Positions 51,648 to 60,437 of a stretch of DNA of 64,000 nt are shown piece by piece (position 1 is the stretch's first letter; each line of letters opens with the position of its first letter). Under the pieces are notes generated by a model. It had not been told where the DNA came from. It saw only the letters and a list, made by a program, of their open reading frames with translations, and ran no database searches. Source of the DNA: Arthrobacter sp. PsM3 (GTDB taxonomy: Bacteria > Actinomycetota > Actinomycetes > Actinomycetales > Micrococcaceae); assembly GCF_030433895.1 (NCBI RefSeq), contig NZ_JARUXE010000001.1, positions 1 through 64,000 on the forward strand, written 5' to 3'. A program made the position numbers and the translations under genes.

Positions 51648-52573
51648 TGGACGGTCCTGAGTTCCGGGACCGGACACCGCGGCACAGCCGTTCACGCACC
51701 ACGTGGCGGATCATCCGGGGCCTCGCCACGGCAGCCCTGATTGCCGGCGCCGCGTTCCTGGCGGCCGGCTTCATCTACGGGGATCCGCGATTCGCCGGGC
51801 TCTTCGAGGTCAGCCGCGGAACCGGGCCGGGCAGGTCGATGGCGGGGCAGGCAGGCCAGCCGGCCCAGCCCGGGCAGCCTGCGGCGGCTGAAGCCGTGCG
51901 GACCGACACTCCCCCGCCCGGACTGCAGGAGCAGGACGAGCCGCTGGGCCGCCCGCAGAAACCGGCCCTTTCCAGCAGCTCATACAAGTTCCTGGCCATG
52001 AACGACGACGGCACCCCGGTGGGCTACTCGCCCTGCCGGCCGCTGCATTTTGTGGTGAACGCGGCAGTCGCCCCGGAGGGCGCCGAACGCCTGGTTGACG
52101 ACGCGATCAGGACCGTGTCCCGGGCGACCGGCATCAAATTCGTCAACGACGGGCCCACCGCCGAGCAGCCCTCGCAGTCCCGCGTCCCCTACCAGCAGGA
52201 CGTCTACGGCGAACGCTGGGCGCCGCTGCTGATCGCTTGGACTACCCCGGAGCAGGCCCCGCAGCTCAAGGGCCCGGTGATCGGCACCGGCGGCAGCACC
52301 CACTTCAGCTTCGGCGCCGGACCCAAAAGCTTTGTCACCGGCAGCCTGGAACTCGACGCTCCGCAGATCGCCGAGGACCTCAACCGGCGGGACGGAGCCG
52401 CGTATGCCACCGCGGTGATCCTGCACGAACTCGGCCATGTCATGGGGCTGGAGCATGTGGACGACCCGACGCAGCTGATGTACCCCGAGATCGGTGCCCC
52501 GGACGGCCTGGCCGCCGGCGATCTGAACGGCCTGTACGAGCTGGGCAAGGCGCACTGCCGCAAGGACCTGTGA
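51647..52573 (+). CDS. Matrixin-type zinc metalloprotease, membrane-anchored
   Basis: 308 residues from a GTG sharing a base with the upstream stop (TAGTG). One N-terminal helix at about 24-45 (GLATAALIAGAAFLAAGF) places the rest outside the cell. A Pro/Gln-rich linker runs to about 110. The protease domain ends with the metzincin motif ILHELGHVMGLEHVDD (HExxHxxGxxH) at about 259-274 and the Met-turn LMYPEIG. No inhibitory Cys-switch is visible. Coupling to an iron/manganese transporter is unusual and could mean shared regulation or a protein target in the membrane. Confidence 0.88.
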   Translation: MDGPEFRDRTPRHSRSRTTWRIIRGLATAALIAGAAFLAAGFIYGDPRFAGLFEVSRGTGPGRSMAGQAGQPAQPGQPAAAEAVRTDTPPPGLQEQDEPLGRPQKPALSSSSYKFLAMNDDGTPVGYSPCRPLHFVVNAAVAPEGAERLVDDAIRTVSRATGIKFVNDGPTAEQPSQSRVPYQQDVYGERWAPLLIAWTTPEQAPQLKGPVIGTGGSTHFSFGAGPKSFVTGSLELDAPQIAEDLNRRDGAAYATAVILHELGHVMGLEHVDDPTQLMYPEIGAPDGLAAGDLNGLYELGKAHCRKDL

Positions 52574-52577
52574 GCGC

Positions 52578-53711
52578 CTAACGGTCCAGGACGGCGAGCG
52601 CCTCCTCCACCGTGTCCACCAGGAAGATCCGGCTCTCCATCCCCCGCCCCGCGGCGAGGCTCTGCAGCAGGGGCCAGGCCGGGTAGCGCCGCAGCCAGTG
52701 TTCCAGTCCCACCAGCACCATCGGCATGATGGTTTCCGGGGTGCCGTAGTAGTTCTCGCAGGCATCCTGGAAAATCTCCTGCACGGTGCCTCCGGATCCC
52801 GGCAGGAAGACAATGCCGCCGTTGCATAGCTCCAGCAGGATGGCCTCGCGGATGGCGTTCGCGAAGTACTTGGCAATGTGGGTGGCGAAGAAGTTCGGCG
52901 GCTCGTGCCCGTAGAACCAGGTGGGGATCCCCAGTGACGGCGTGCCCTCCGGATGGCGTTCGACGACGGCGGCGGCAGTACGCGTCCACGCCGAAACAGA
53001 GGGCCTGAAGCCGGGAACCGCGGCGAGGTCGTCGAGTGCCCGCCGGAAATCCTGCTCTGGGGCGTCACTCAGGTAGGCGCCGAGGTTGGCAGCCTCCATC
53101 GTGCCGGGACCGCCGCCGGTGGCAACCACCCGGCCGTCCCGGGCCAGCAGCCGCCCCAGCAGCGCGGCCTCCTCGAAAACACCGGAACCGCGCCGCGCCG
53201 CGTGCCCGCCCATCACGCCCACCATGGTCCGGCCCACGCAGAGTTCGGAGCGGGTCAGCTCCTCGAGGGCATCGCCGATCGAGTGGTCGTGCAGGGCCGC
53301 GGCCAGGGTCGCGTCCAGGCGGTGGCGCTGTCCCGGCTGGATGCTCCACTGGTACACCCTGGCGTCCAGGGTGTCCTCATAGCGTGATTCGCCGATCCCC
53401 TCGTAAAGCTCCTGCGGGGTGTATAGCCGTGCGCGGTACGGATTGAACGGCACCGCCGCAAGCTTGGGGAAAATGAGGGCGCCGCGGCTGCGCAGCGCAT
53501 CCTCCACGCCGTCGTCAAAGGTGCAGCCGAGGAAGATCCCGCCCTGCGCGTTCATGGCCTTGAGCTGTGCTGTGCGTCCGCGCAGGTCCAGCGACTGGGC
53601 ATGCCAGCCCTGCATCGTCCTGGCCCCGGCCGCGACCAGCCGGTCGAAGCTGTCCAGGCTTTCGACCTCCAGTGTTCGCGGGCTCGGGTGCAGGCTGCGG
53701 GCGGCGTTCAT
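52578..53711 (-). CDS. LOG family nucleotide-processing protein
   Basis: 377 residues. The Rossmann-like core has VMGGHAARRGSGVFEEAALLGRLLARDGRVVATGGGPGTMEAANLGAY and FLPGSGGTVQEIFQDACENYYG, the PGxGGTxxE-type LOG motif with its catalytic Glu. At 377 residues it is about twice the size of cytokinin-type LOG proteins, with an extra N-terminal region of about 140 residues, which recalls PpnN-type nucleosidases that cleave nucleoside monophosphates. It is convergent with the metalloprotease gene, 4 bases away. Confidence 0.85.
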   Translation of the reverse strand: MNAARSLHPSPRTLEVESLDSFDRLVAAGARTMQGWHAQSLDLRGRTAQLKAMNAQGGIFLGCTFDDGVEDALRSRGALIFPKLAAVPFNPYRARLYTPQELYEGIGESRYEDTLDARVYQWSIQPGQRHRLDATLAAALHDHSIGDALEELTRSELCVGRTMVGVMGGHAARRGSGVFEEAALLGRLLARDGRVVATGGGPGTMEAANLGAYLSDAPEQDFRRALDDLAAVPGFRPSVSAWTRTAAAVVERHPEGTPSLGIPTWFYGHEPPNFFATHIAKYFANAIREAILLELCNGGIVFLPGSGGTVQEIFQDACENYYGTPETIMPMVLVGLEHWLRRYPAWPLLQSLAAGRGMESRIFLVDTVEEALAVLDR

Positions 53712-53845
53712 AGGGCCAGCCTAATGGGGGCGCAGCTGCAGGTCCCTGCAAGGTCATCGGCTCCGCCGCGGCAGGCACAGGGGCCGCCAACACGGAGGTG
53801 CCCCGCCGAAACCGGCGGGGCACCCGTGGGTGGTTACGGATCGCG

Positions 53846-54619
53846 TCAGGAAACTTGGAGGCCGCCGTTGATGTCATAGGTGGCGGCCGTAATGTAGCCA
53901 GCATCCGGTCCCAGCAGGAAGGCGATCAGTGCCGCCACGTCTTCGCGGGTGCCGACGCGGCCCATCATGATGCCCTCGGACATCTGGGCCTTGCGCTCGT
54001 CGCTCAGCGCGCCGCCCATGATGTCCGTGTCGATCGGACCGGGTGCGATGGCGTTGACAGTGACGCCGAATTCGCCCACTTCCCGGGCCAGGGCCCTGGT
54101 GAAACCGATAATGCCGGCCTTGGAGGCGCTGTAGGCAACCTTGGAGTAGGTGCCGCCGCCGCGCTGGGCGGAGATGGAGGAGATACTCACAATCCGCCCG
54201 AGCTTGCGCTCGATCATGCCCTTGAGCACCCGCTGGGAGACGATGAATGTTCCGCGCATGTTGATGGCGAAAACCTTGTCCCACTCCTCGACGGTCGTTT
54301 CCATGAACGGCGTCGGGGAGCTGATGCCCGCCAGGTTGGCCAGGGCCACAATCGGCGGCAGCGAATCTTCAATCTCGGTGATCGCCCGGTCAACGGACGC
54401 CGCATCGGAGACATCCGCCCCGACCCCGATGGCCTTGACCGCGCGGTTGGAGCCGATCTCGGCGGCGGCGGCTTTGGCGTCCTCGGCGTTGATGTCCAGG
54501 ATGGCGATGGACCATCCTTCGCTGGCCATCCGGTCTGCGGCGGCGCGGCCGATGCCTCGGGCCGATGCAGCGCCGGTCAGAACAACTGTGCGTTCGGTGG
54601 GGAAAGTGGTTGCGCTCAT
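53846..54619 (-). CDS. Short-chain dehydrogenase/reductase, paralogue of the SDR at 15921
   Basis: 257 residues. TGAASARGIGRAAADRMASEGW binds the cofactor, SISSISAQRGGGTYSKVAYSASKAG carries the catalytic Ser/Tyr/Lys, and AIAPGPIDTDIMGGALSDERKAQ the PG motif. The catalytic block is nearly the same as in the SDR at 15921, and both sit next to ACS-type carriers, so their substrates are probably related. AAAGGAAAC precedes the ATG. It is cotranscribed with the carrier, 27 bases downstream of its stop. Confidence 0.88.
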   Translation of the reverse strand: MSATTFPTERTVVLTGAASARGIGRAAADRMASEGWSIAILDINAEDAKAAAAEIGSNRAVKAIGVGADVSDAASVDRAITEIEDSLPPIVALANLAGISSPTPFMETTVEEWDKVFAINMRGTFIVSQRVLKGMIERKLGRIVSISSISAQRGGGTYSKVAYSASKAGIIGFTRALAREVGEFGVTVNAIAPGPIDTDIMGGALSDERKAQMSEGIMMGRVGTREDVAALIAFLLGPDAGYITAATYDINGGLQVS

Positions 54620-54646
54620 TTTGTGTTTCCTTTGGGGATGTCGGGG

Positions 54647-56035
54647 TCAGGAGATCTTGGTGGGGGCCGTGGAGCCGGTGGTCGCTGCGGCGGCCGCGGC
54701 CACTGCGGGATCCAGCGCGGCATCGCCCTCGGGGCGTTTGCGGGAGTAGAGGTACGTTGCCACCGCGGTAATGCACAGGCACAGGGACAGGAACAGCAGG
54801 CCGCTTTGGTTGCTGCCCGTGGCGTCGTTCAGGAGTCCGACGGCGTAGGGGGCAACGAACCCGCCCAGGTTGCCCAGTGAGTTGATCATGGCCAGGCCGG
54901 CGGCAGCGGCCGCCCCCGTCAGGGCGGCGGAAGGCATCGACAGGAACGGTGCGATGGCGCCGTAGATGCCCATGGCCGAGGCCGTCAGCCCGATCATGGC
55001 CAGAACGGGGTTGACGGGCAGCAGGTATCCTGCGGCCAGCAGGCCCATGCCGGCCAGCAGCATGCTGACGGCGGTGTGCCAGGCACGCTTCCCGGTCCGG
55101 TCCGCACGCTTGCTCCAGAAGTAGACGAAGACGGCGGCCACGGTGTACGGGATGCAGACGATGAAGCCGATCTGGGGCGTGGAGAACTTGCCGAGGGCGG
55201 CGACGATGGTGGGCATCCACAGGCCCAGCCCATAGATGCCGCAGACCAGTCCGAAGTAGAGGGCGGAGTAGACCAGGGTGCGCTTGTCCTTGAGGCCAGC
55301 CAGGAAGTTGTGGTTGCCGGCGCCGGACTTGACGGCCAGTTCGGCTTCCATGGTGCCGGCAAGCCATTCACGCTCGTCATTGTCGAGCCATTTGGCATCC
55401 CGCGGGCGGTCGGTCATGAGGATGGGCGTGAGCAGGCCCAGGAGGATGGCCGGGATGCCCTCGATGATGTAGAGCCACTGCCAGCCCTGAAGGCCCATGA
55501 CGCCGTCCATCTGCAGGAGCAGCCCGGACACCGGGGCACCCAGGGCGTTGGACACCGGCTGGGCCAGGATGAAGATGCCGAGCACGGTCACACGCTGCGC
55601 GGCGGGGAACCAGAGGGTCAGGTAGAAGAGGATTGCGGGGAAGAACCCGGCCTCGGCCGCCCCCAGCAGGAAGCGGACGATGTAGTACGTGGATTCGCCG
55701 TTCACCAGGCACATGGCCGTGGCGAAGATGCCCCAGGTAATGAGGATGCGGGCCAGCCACTTGCGTGCGCCGAACCGGTACATGCCTGCGTTGCTCGGGA
55801 TCTCGAGGAGCGCGTAGCCGAGGAAGAAGATGCCGGCGCCCAGCCCGTACGCGGCGGCGTTCAAGCCGATGTCCTCGCTCATGGTGAGTTTGGCGAAGCC
55901 GACGTTGTTGCGGTCAAGGTAGGCGACAAAGTAGAGCAGGACGATCAGCGGCATAACGCGGCGGCGGACCTTGCGGAGCGTGCGCTCGCCGAGCTCGCCG
56001 AGTCCGGCGGACTTTTGGGAGAGGGAAGTCATCAT
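54647..56035 (-). CDS. MFS transporter, anion:cation symporter (ACS) type
   Basis: 462 residues, twelve helices expected. LIVLLYFVAYLDRNNVGFAKLTM and LGYALLEIPSNAGMYRFGARKWLARI are ACS-subfamily landmarks, shared with the carrier at 14330. It probably imports an organic anion that the coupled SDR oxidises. The promoter region holds the palindrome at 56138. Two adjacent ATG codons occur at the start; the first is used here. Confidence 0.9.
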   Translation of the reverse strand: MMTSLSQKSAGLGELGERTLRKVRRRVMPLIVLLYFVAYLDRNNVGFAKLTMSEDIGLNAAAYGLGAGIFFLGYALLEIPSNAGMYRFGARKWLARILITWGIFATAMCLVNGESTYYIVRFLLGAAEAGFFPAILFYLTLWFPAAQRVTVLGIFILAQPVSNALGAPVSGLLLQMDGVMGLQGWQWLYIIEGIPAILLGLLTPILMTDRPRDAKWLDNDEREWLAGTMEAELAVKSGAGNHNFLAGLKDKRTLVYSALYFGLVCGIYGLGLWMPTIVAALGKFSTPQIGFIVCIPYTVAAVFVYFWSKRADRTGKRAWHTAVSMLLAGMGLLAAGYLLPVNPVLAMIGLTASAMGIYGAIAPFLSMPSAALTGAAAAAGLAMINSLGNLGGFVAPYAVGLLNDATGSNQSGLLFLSLCLCITAVATYLYSRKRPEGDAALDPAVAAAAAATTGSTAPTKIS

Positions 56036-56137
56036 CGACCTTCTGTCTAACGGAGGCCCGCACCGGCGGGGGTGGCGGGTCTCCGTGGGGAGGGTGGGGA
56101 GGCTCAGTCCGGGTGTACCGGCTCGAAAGGAACTGAG

Positions 56138-56156
56138 TCAGATGTCAGACATCTGA
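56138..56156. promoter_or_regulatory. 19-bp perfect palindrome, probable GntR operator
   Basis: TCAGATGTCAGACATCTGA, 9-bp arms around one base. It lies between the GntR gene and the MFS-SDR operon, just downstream of the predicted promoter, where a bound repressor would block transcription. Confidence 0.75.
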
Positions 56157-56174
56157 TGGAAGAGCATGAGGAAG

Positions 56175-56204
56175 AGCATAAAAGAGTGACGTGGGTTACG
56201 TCAA
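56175..56204 (-). promoter_or_regulatory. Predicted promoter of the MFS-SDR operon
   Basis: Minus-strand TTGACG (56199-56204) is a good -35. TATGCT (56175-56180) is a -10 candidate at 18 bases; a TTATGC at 17 bases is an alternative. The operator palindrome follows 18 bases later. Confidence 0.5.
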
Positions 56205-56231
56205 GCCCCCGGCCGGCGTGCGACCGTCGGG

Positions 56232-56939
56232 TCAGGACGCCGCGTTGTGCACGTAGCGCTCGTAGTCCCGGTACGTCTGGTCCATGTGTTCGTCCATGCT
56301 GCGGCGGGCCAGCTCGGCGTCGCCGCTCAGGATCCCGTCCAGGACCTTCTGGTGGTACTCGATGGCGTGCACCTGGATTTCCTCGACGGCTGACGTTTCG
56401 CGCCGCTTCAGGTACAGGAGCTGCCCCAGCTGGGCGAACAGCGCCCGCACGAACGGATTGCCCGAGGCCTTCAGCACGGCGTCGTGGAAGCCGATGTCCG
56501 CCGCCACAAAGGCATCCAGGTCGCCGGAATCATGGAAGCGTTTCATGTCCGCGATGCACTCGCGCATCTGCTGGGCATGTTCGGGGGTGTGGCGTTTGGC
56601 CGCCAGCGCGGCGGCCCCGGTTTCCACCATGCGGCGCATCTCAATCAGGCCTGCACCCACCTGCTCCGCCCCGCTGCCGTGCGAGGCGGCCTTGAAGATC
56701 GCATCAAGGCCGGTCCAGTTGTCCGACGGATTGACGAAGGTTCCGCGGCCGGCCTTCACGTAAAGGATATTCTGCGCGCGCAGGGCCTTCAGCGCTTCGC
56801 GCACCGTCAGGCGGCTGACATCGTAGGCCTTGGCGATGTCAGCTTCAGGGGGAATGGCTTGGTGGGGCTGCAGTTTGCCGTCCAGGATGTCGGCGAGCAG
56901 GCCGTCGACGAGGTCGTCAACGAGTGTCCTGCGGCCCAT
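56232..56939 (-). CDS. GntR-family regulator, FCD type, of the second SDR/MFS module
   Basis: 235 residues. The winged helix-turn-helix is at about 8-72 (DLVDGLLADILDG, YDVSRLTVREALKALRAQNILYVKAGRGTFV). The FCD domain has EMRRMVETGAAALAA, IGFHDAVLKASGNPF and the late EYHQKVLDGILSGD with metal-site His. It lies directly upstream of the MFS-SDR operon on the same strand. The palindrome at 56138 is its likely target. Acid-sugar ligands are typical for the family. Confidence 0.9.
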   Translation of the reverse strand: MGRRTLVDDLVDGLLADILDGKLQPHQAIPPEADIAKAYDVSRLTVREALKALRAQNILYVKAGRGTFVNPSDNWTGLDAIFKAASHGSGAEQVGAGLIEMRRMVETGAAALAAKRHTPEHAQQMRECIADMKRFHDSGDLDAFVAADIGFHDAVLKASGNPFVRALFAQLGQLLYLKRRETSAVEEIQVHAIEYHQKVLDGILSGDAELARRSMDEHMDQTYRDYERYVHNAAS

Positions 56940-57057
56940 CGCGGCTCCTACCTTCAGTCCTGCCTTTTGCTCCCGGTGCCATCCACATTACAGAAGCCGC
57001 CGGACGCGGCGGGAGCCACCGCCCGGCGGCACGGCCCGTATGGGCGCGGCCCAGGCG

Positions 57058-57546
57058 TCAGGAAGCCCCGGGAGTGCCGGCTTGGCGCCGCCCGGGGGCC
57101 GCAACGTAGGCGTCCAGCTTGGCGAGGGTCTGCTCGATGTTGGCCGGATGGCGGCGGAGGTAGCCGGCCAGGCGCAGCAGGATCCTGGCGCGCACCTGCC
57201 GTGCGTCCCACTGTTCCGTGACGAGGGTGCCGGGGTTGCCGGCGGCGTCGGTCGCGGGCTCCAGCAGGTACCGCCAGATGTGGCCGCCGAAGTGCCGCCA
57301 GGCGATCCGCCGGCCCTCCTCGAACTCGCACACCGTGTTGAGGATCTTGTAGTCCAGTTTCATGTTCATGTCCATGCCGAACTTCGCACCCAGGGCGAGC
57401 CGTTCGGGGCCGCGCGGCTGGGCGCCCTTCACGGTGTCCGAACCGTCAATCACGCTGTGCAGCGCGGGGTTGGACAGCACTTCGAAGATGGCTTCCGGAG
57501 CGGCCGCGATGAAGCGGCTGCGGGACACGAGATATCTGTTGGTCAT
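57058..57546 (-). CDS. SRPBCC/polyketide-cyclase-like family protein
   Basis: 162 residues with a START/Bet v1-like fold: YLVSRSRFIAAAPEAIFEVLSNPALHSVIDGSDTVKG, then a strand-rich core (LALGAKFGMDMNMKLDYKILNTVCEFEEGRRIAWRHFGGHIWRYLLEP). These proteins bind hydrophobic ligands in a deep cavity and rarely have a predictable function. It is divergent from the amidotransferase-like gene with 53 bases between. Confidence 0.82.
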   Translation of the reverse strand: MTNRYLVSRSRFIAAAPEAIFEVLSNPALHSVIDGSDTVKGAQPRGPERLALGAKFGMDMNMKLDYKILNTVCEFEEGRRIAWRHFGGHIWRYLLEPATDAAGNPGTLVTEQWDARQVRARILLRLAGYLRRHPANIEQTLAKLDAYVAAPGRRQAGTPGAS

Positions 57547-57599
57547 CCGCTAAGCCTAGACCTGCGTTGTGGGACAGAAGATCTGTTGCAGAATAAATC

Positions 57600-58430
57600 A
57601 TGCAGATTCCGACCCTCCCCCGCTGCGGCCGGCCCCGCATCGGCATTCCCGTCCGGCTCAGCAGCTCCACGGACCCGGATCCGCGGGTGGCTGAGGCCAA
57701 CGCGCTCTTCGACTACATCGTGGAACTGGTGCGCGACGGCGGCGGCGAACCGGTGCTGCTGACCGCGCCGGAGGAGCCGCTCGAGGCGCTCGACGGCGTC
57801 CTTCTTCCGGGCGGCGGCGACCTGGACCCCCGGCGCTACGGCGAGGTGCCCGGTGGCGCCTGCTACGACGTCAGCCACGCCCAGGACGAACTGGACATGT
57901 CCATTGCCCGGCGCTCAATCGGCGCGGGACTGCCGGTGCTCGGCGTCTGCCGGGGGCACCAGCTGCTCAATGTGCTCTATGGCGGGACGCTGATCCAGGA
58001 TATGGATCCGGGGACCGTGGCCCACCGGGAACCGGAGCCGGCAGACGGGGCCGGGCCGTGGGCCTGGCACGAGGTCGAGGTGCAGGGCGGGAGCAAGGTT
58101 GCCGGGCTGTACGGCGGGGAAACAGGCGGGGATACAGCCGCCGGCAACGGCGGCGGAGCGAGCGGCACGGGCCATGGCGGCGCAGGCAACGGAACCGCCG
58201 GCGTCACCGTCAGGATTGCCTCCGGCCACCACCAGGCCGTGGGCCGGCTCGCCGCCGGACTCGTCGTGACAGCCGTGGCCGCGGACGGGACCGTCGAGGC
58301 GCTCGAGGATCCGGAACGCTGGGTGGCGTCCGTGCAGTGGCATCCCGAGGCCCTGGAACTGCCGGCCGAGGAGCGGCTGGCCCCTTTTCGCAGCTTCATT
58401 GAGGTGTGTCGCAGCTCTCCCCTGGCCTGA
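57600..58430 (+). CDS. Gamma-glutamyl-gamma-aminobutyrate hydrolase (peptidase C26) family protein
   Basis: 276 residues. The class-I glutamine-amidotransferase fold shows LLPGGGDLDPRRYGE, the nucleophile Cys in VLGVCRGHQLLNVLYGG, and the His/Glu pair in ASVQWHPEALELP. PuuD of this family frees GABA from gamma-glutamyl-GABA in putrescine breakdown. A Gly-rich loop of about 28 residues (from GGETGGDTAAGN) is inserted before the last third and is not usual. A very short 5' leader (ATG about 10 bases after a run of A/T) has no ribosome site, so leaderless translation is possible. Confidence 0.88.
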   Translation: MQIPTLPRCGRPRIGIPVRLSSSTDPDPRVAEANALFDYIVELVRDGGGEPVLLTAPEEPLEALDGVLLPGGGDLDPRRYGEVPGGACYDVSHAQDELDMSIARRSIGAGLPVLGVCRGHQLLNVLYGGTLIQDMDPGTVAHREPEPADGAGPWAWHEVEVQGGSKVAGLYGGETGGDTAAGNGGGASGTGHGGAGNGTAGVTVRIASGHHQAVGRLAAGLVVTAVAADGTVEALEDPERWVASVQWHPEALELPAEERLAPFRSFIEVCRSSPLA

Positions 58431-58458
58431 AACGCCCTGCTATTATGAAGTTAGGCAG

Positions 58459-58480
58459 TATGTCCTATCAAGCGAACATA
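58459..58480. promoter_or_regulatory. Candidate operator upstream of the inositol-region GntR gene
   Basis: TATGT and ACATA form a 5-bp inverted repeat with a 12-base spacer, 13 bases after a -10-like TATTAT (58441-58446). Weak evidence. Confidence 0.35.
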
Positions 58481-58546
58481 TGCTGAAGAACGTGACCGGC
58501 GGCCCAATCTGGGCCCAGGTCCGGGGCACAAGGGAGCGCTTCAACA

Positions 58547-59302
58547 GTGGCTATTCAAAAAGTGGCGAATCAACTCAAACTCAACGTCGACCGGAACTCC
58601 CCGGTCCCGCTCTACCACCAGGTGGTCCAGGGCATTGAAGCCGCGATCCACGGCGGGATCCTTCCGCCGGGGAGCCGGCTCGACAACGAGATCGACCTGG
58701 CCGCCCAGCTGAACCTCTCCCGCCCCACCATGCGCAAAGCCATGGACGAGCTGGTCCGCTCGGGCCTGCTGGTGCGCAAGCGCGGCGTCGGCACCCAGGT
58801 GGTCTCCAGCCAGGTCCGGCGCCCCCTGGAACTCTCCAGCCTGTTCGACGACCTCAGCAACAACGGAAGCAAGCCCACCACGGAGGTGCTGAGCTTCTCC
58901 CACGATGAGGCGGACCCCGCCACCCGGAAGGCACTGGAGCTCCCCGTCGGCGCCAAGGTCTACCACTTCACCCGGCTCCGGAAGGTCGGCGGCAAACCGC
59001 TGGCGCTGATGGAGAACTGGGTCCGCGATGACATCACCCCCCTCGACGAGGCGCTCCTGGGCTCACAAGGGCTGTACGGGATCCTCCGCAACGGCGGCGT
59101 GAATTTCCGGCTCGCCTCCCAGCGGATCGGCGCCATGATCGCCAACGAATACCAGGCCACCCTGCTGGAAACCACCCCCGGCTCGGCCCTCGTGACCATG
59201 GAACGCACGGCCGTGGACGACACCGGGCGCCAGGTGGAGACCGGACACCACGTCTACCGCGCGGATTCCTACAGCTTCGAAATGACGCTCGTCCAAAGAT
59301 AG
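58547..59302 (+). CDS. GntR-family regulator with UTRA domain, probable inositol-catabolism regulator
   Basis: 251 residues from a GTG (GGAG 10 bases upstream). The helix-turn-helix is at about 20-80 (PLYHQVVQGIEAAIHGGILPPGSRL, LNLSRPTMRKAMDELVRSGLLVRKRGVGTQV). The UTRA effector domain is at about 100-245 (ARKALELPVGAKVYHFTRLRKVGGKPLALMENWV). It precedes iolB on the same strand with a 139-base gap and is the natural regulator of the local iol genes, by position rather than proof. Confidence 0.88.
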   Translation: MAIQKVANQLKLNVDRNSPVPLYHQVVQGIEAAIHGGILPPGSRLDNEIDLAAQLNLSRPTMRKAMDELVRSGLLVRKRGVGTQVVSSQVRRPLELSSLFDDLSNNGSKPTTEVLSFSHDEADPATRKALELPVGAKVYHFTRLRKVGGKPLALMENWVRDDITPLDEALLGSQGLYGILRNGGVNFRLASQRIGAMIANEYQATLLETTPGSALVTMERTAVDDTGRQVETGHHVYRADSYSFEMTLVQR

Positions 59303-59441
59303 GCGCCACCGCGCCAGCTGGCCGTTCGGCGACGCGCGCCCCGCCGTCGCGAACACTGCACCGCGAACACCGCACCGCGAACACCCCACCCCGTCAACTA
59401 CCCGCGCCCTCCTCCGGCGCGACAACGAAAGGGCAGAACTC

Positions 59442-60338
59442 ATGGCCAACTGGGTCTATCCGCTCGGCACCGCCGCCCAAGGCAGCTGGGACATCTCGCT
59501 GGGACCCGTCGATTCCGCCGTGCCGGTGGGAGGCTGGGCCCACACCGGGCTGAAGGTCGCCACGCTGGGCGCCGGGGCCGCCGTCGAACTCCCCGCGGCG
59601 GACGAGGAACGCATCGTGGTCCCGCTCAACGGGTCCTTCACGGTGTCCGTCGACGGCGAGGACTACCGGCTGGCCGGCCGGGCGGACGTCTTCAGCGGCC
59701 CCAGCGACGTCCTCTACACGGGAACCGGCAGGGCCCTGAGCATCAGTTCGGTCGACGGCGGTCGCGTCGCCGTGGCCACGGCCCCGGCCAAGGCCTCCTA
59801 CCCGACCCGCCTCATCACGGCCGCGGAGACCCCGGTGGAACTGCGCGGGGCCGGCAACTGCTCCCGCCAGGTCCACAACTTCGGCACCCCCGCCGCGCTG
59901 GAGGCGGATCGCTTCATCGTCTGCGAGGTCCTCACACCGGCCGGCAACTGGTCCTCCTATCCCCCGCACAAGCACGACGAGGAGAAGGACGGCGAAACCA
60001 GCCTCGAGGAGATCTACTACTTTGAAACCCGGGTGACGCCCGGCGCTCCGGCCCGGCCGGGAGCGGACGACGCGATCGGCTACCAGCGCGTGTACGCCTC
60101 GGACGAGCGGCCCATCGACGTCGCGGCGGAGGTGCGGACCGGCGACGTCGTCCTGGTGCCGTACGGCTGGCACGGCCCGGCGATGGCGGCTCCGGGTTAT
60201 GACCTGTACTACCTCAATGTGATGGCCGGCCCCGGCCCGGTCCGCGAGTGGCTCATCAGCGACGACCCGCATCACGGCTGGATCCGCCAGACGTGGGAAG
60301 GCCAGGACCTCGATCCGCGGCTGCCCTTCGGCGCCTGA
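59442..60338 (+). CDS. iolB: 5-deoxy-glucuronate isomerase
   Basis: 298 residues. The bicupin has WVYPLGTAAQGSWDISLGP at the start and the metal-binding core NWSSYPPHKHDEEKDGETSLEEIYYFE, including the His-x-His and Glu ligands and the conserved LEEIYY. GDVVLVPYGWHGPAMAAPGYDLYYLNVMAGP is the C-terminal cupin block. It converts 5-deoxy-glucuronate to 5-dehydro-2-deoxy-gluconate in myo-inositol breakdown. The other core genes (iolC, iolD, iolA) are not in this window. Confidence 0.95.
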   Translation: MANWVYPLGTAAQGSWDISLGPVDSAVPVGGWAHTGLKVATLGAGAAVELPAADEERIVVPLNGSFTVSVDGEDYRLAGRADVFSGPSDVLYTGTGRALSISSVDGGRVAVATAPAKASYPTRLITAAETPVELRGAGNCSRQVHNFGTPAALEADRFIVCEVLTPAGNWSSYPPHKHDEEKDGETSLEEIYYFETRVTPGAPARPGADDAIGYQRVYASDERPIDVAAEVRTGDVVLVPYGWHGPAMAAPGYDLYYLNVMAGPGPVREWLISDDPHHGWIRQTWEGQDLDPRLPFGA

Positions 60339-60364
60339 GACGCCGCAACCCACCCCAGACACAA

Positions 60365-60398
60365 AAGAATCCCGGAGCCCTTGGGCTCCGGGATTCTT
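60365..60398. terminator. Bidirectional terminator between iolB and iolG
   Basis: A 16-bp perfect stem (AAGAATCCCGGAGCCC and its complement) with a 2-base loop, between convergent genes. The AT-rich stem ends (AAGAAT / ATTCTT) give short T-runs both ways. Confidence 0.9.
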
Positions 60399-60437
60399 GC
60401 GCTCCACCCGGCGACGGAACCGGGTGGAGCGGTCCGT

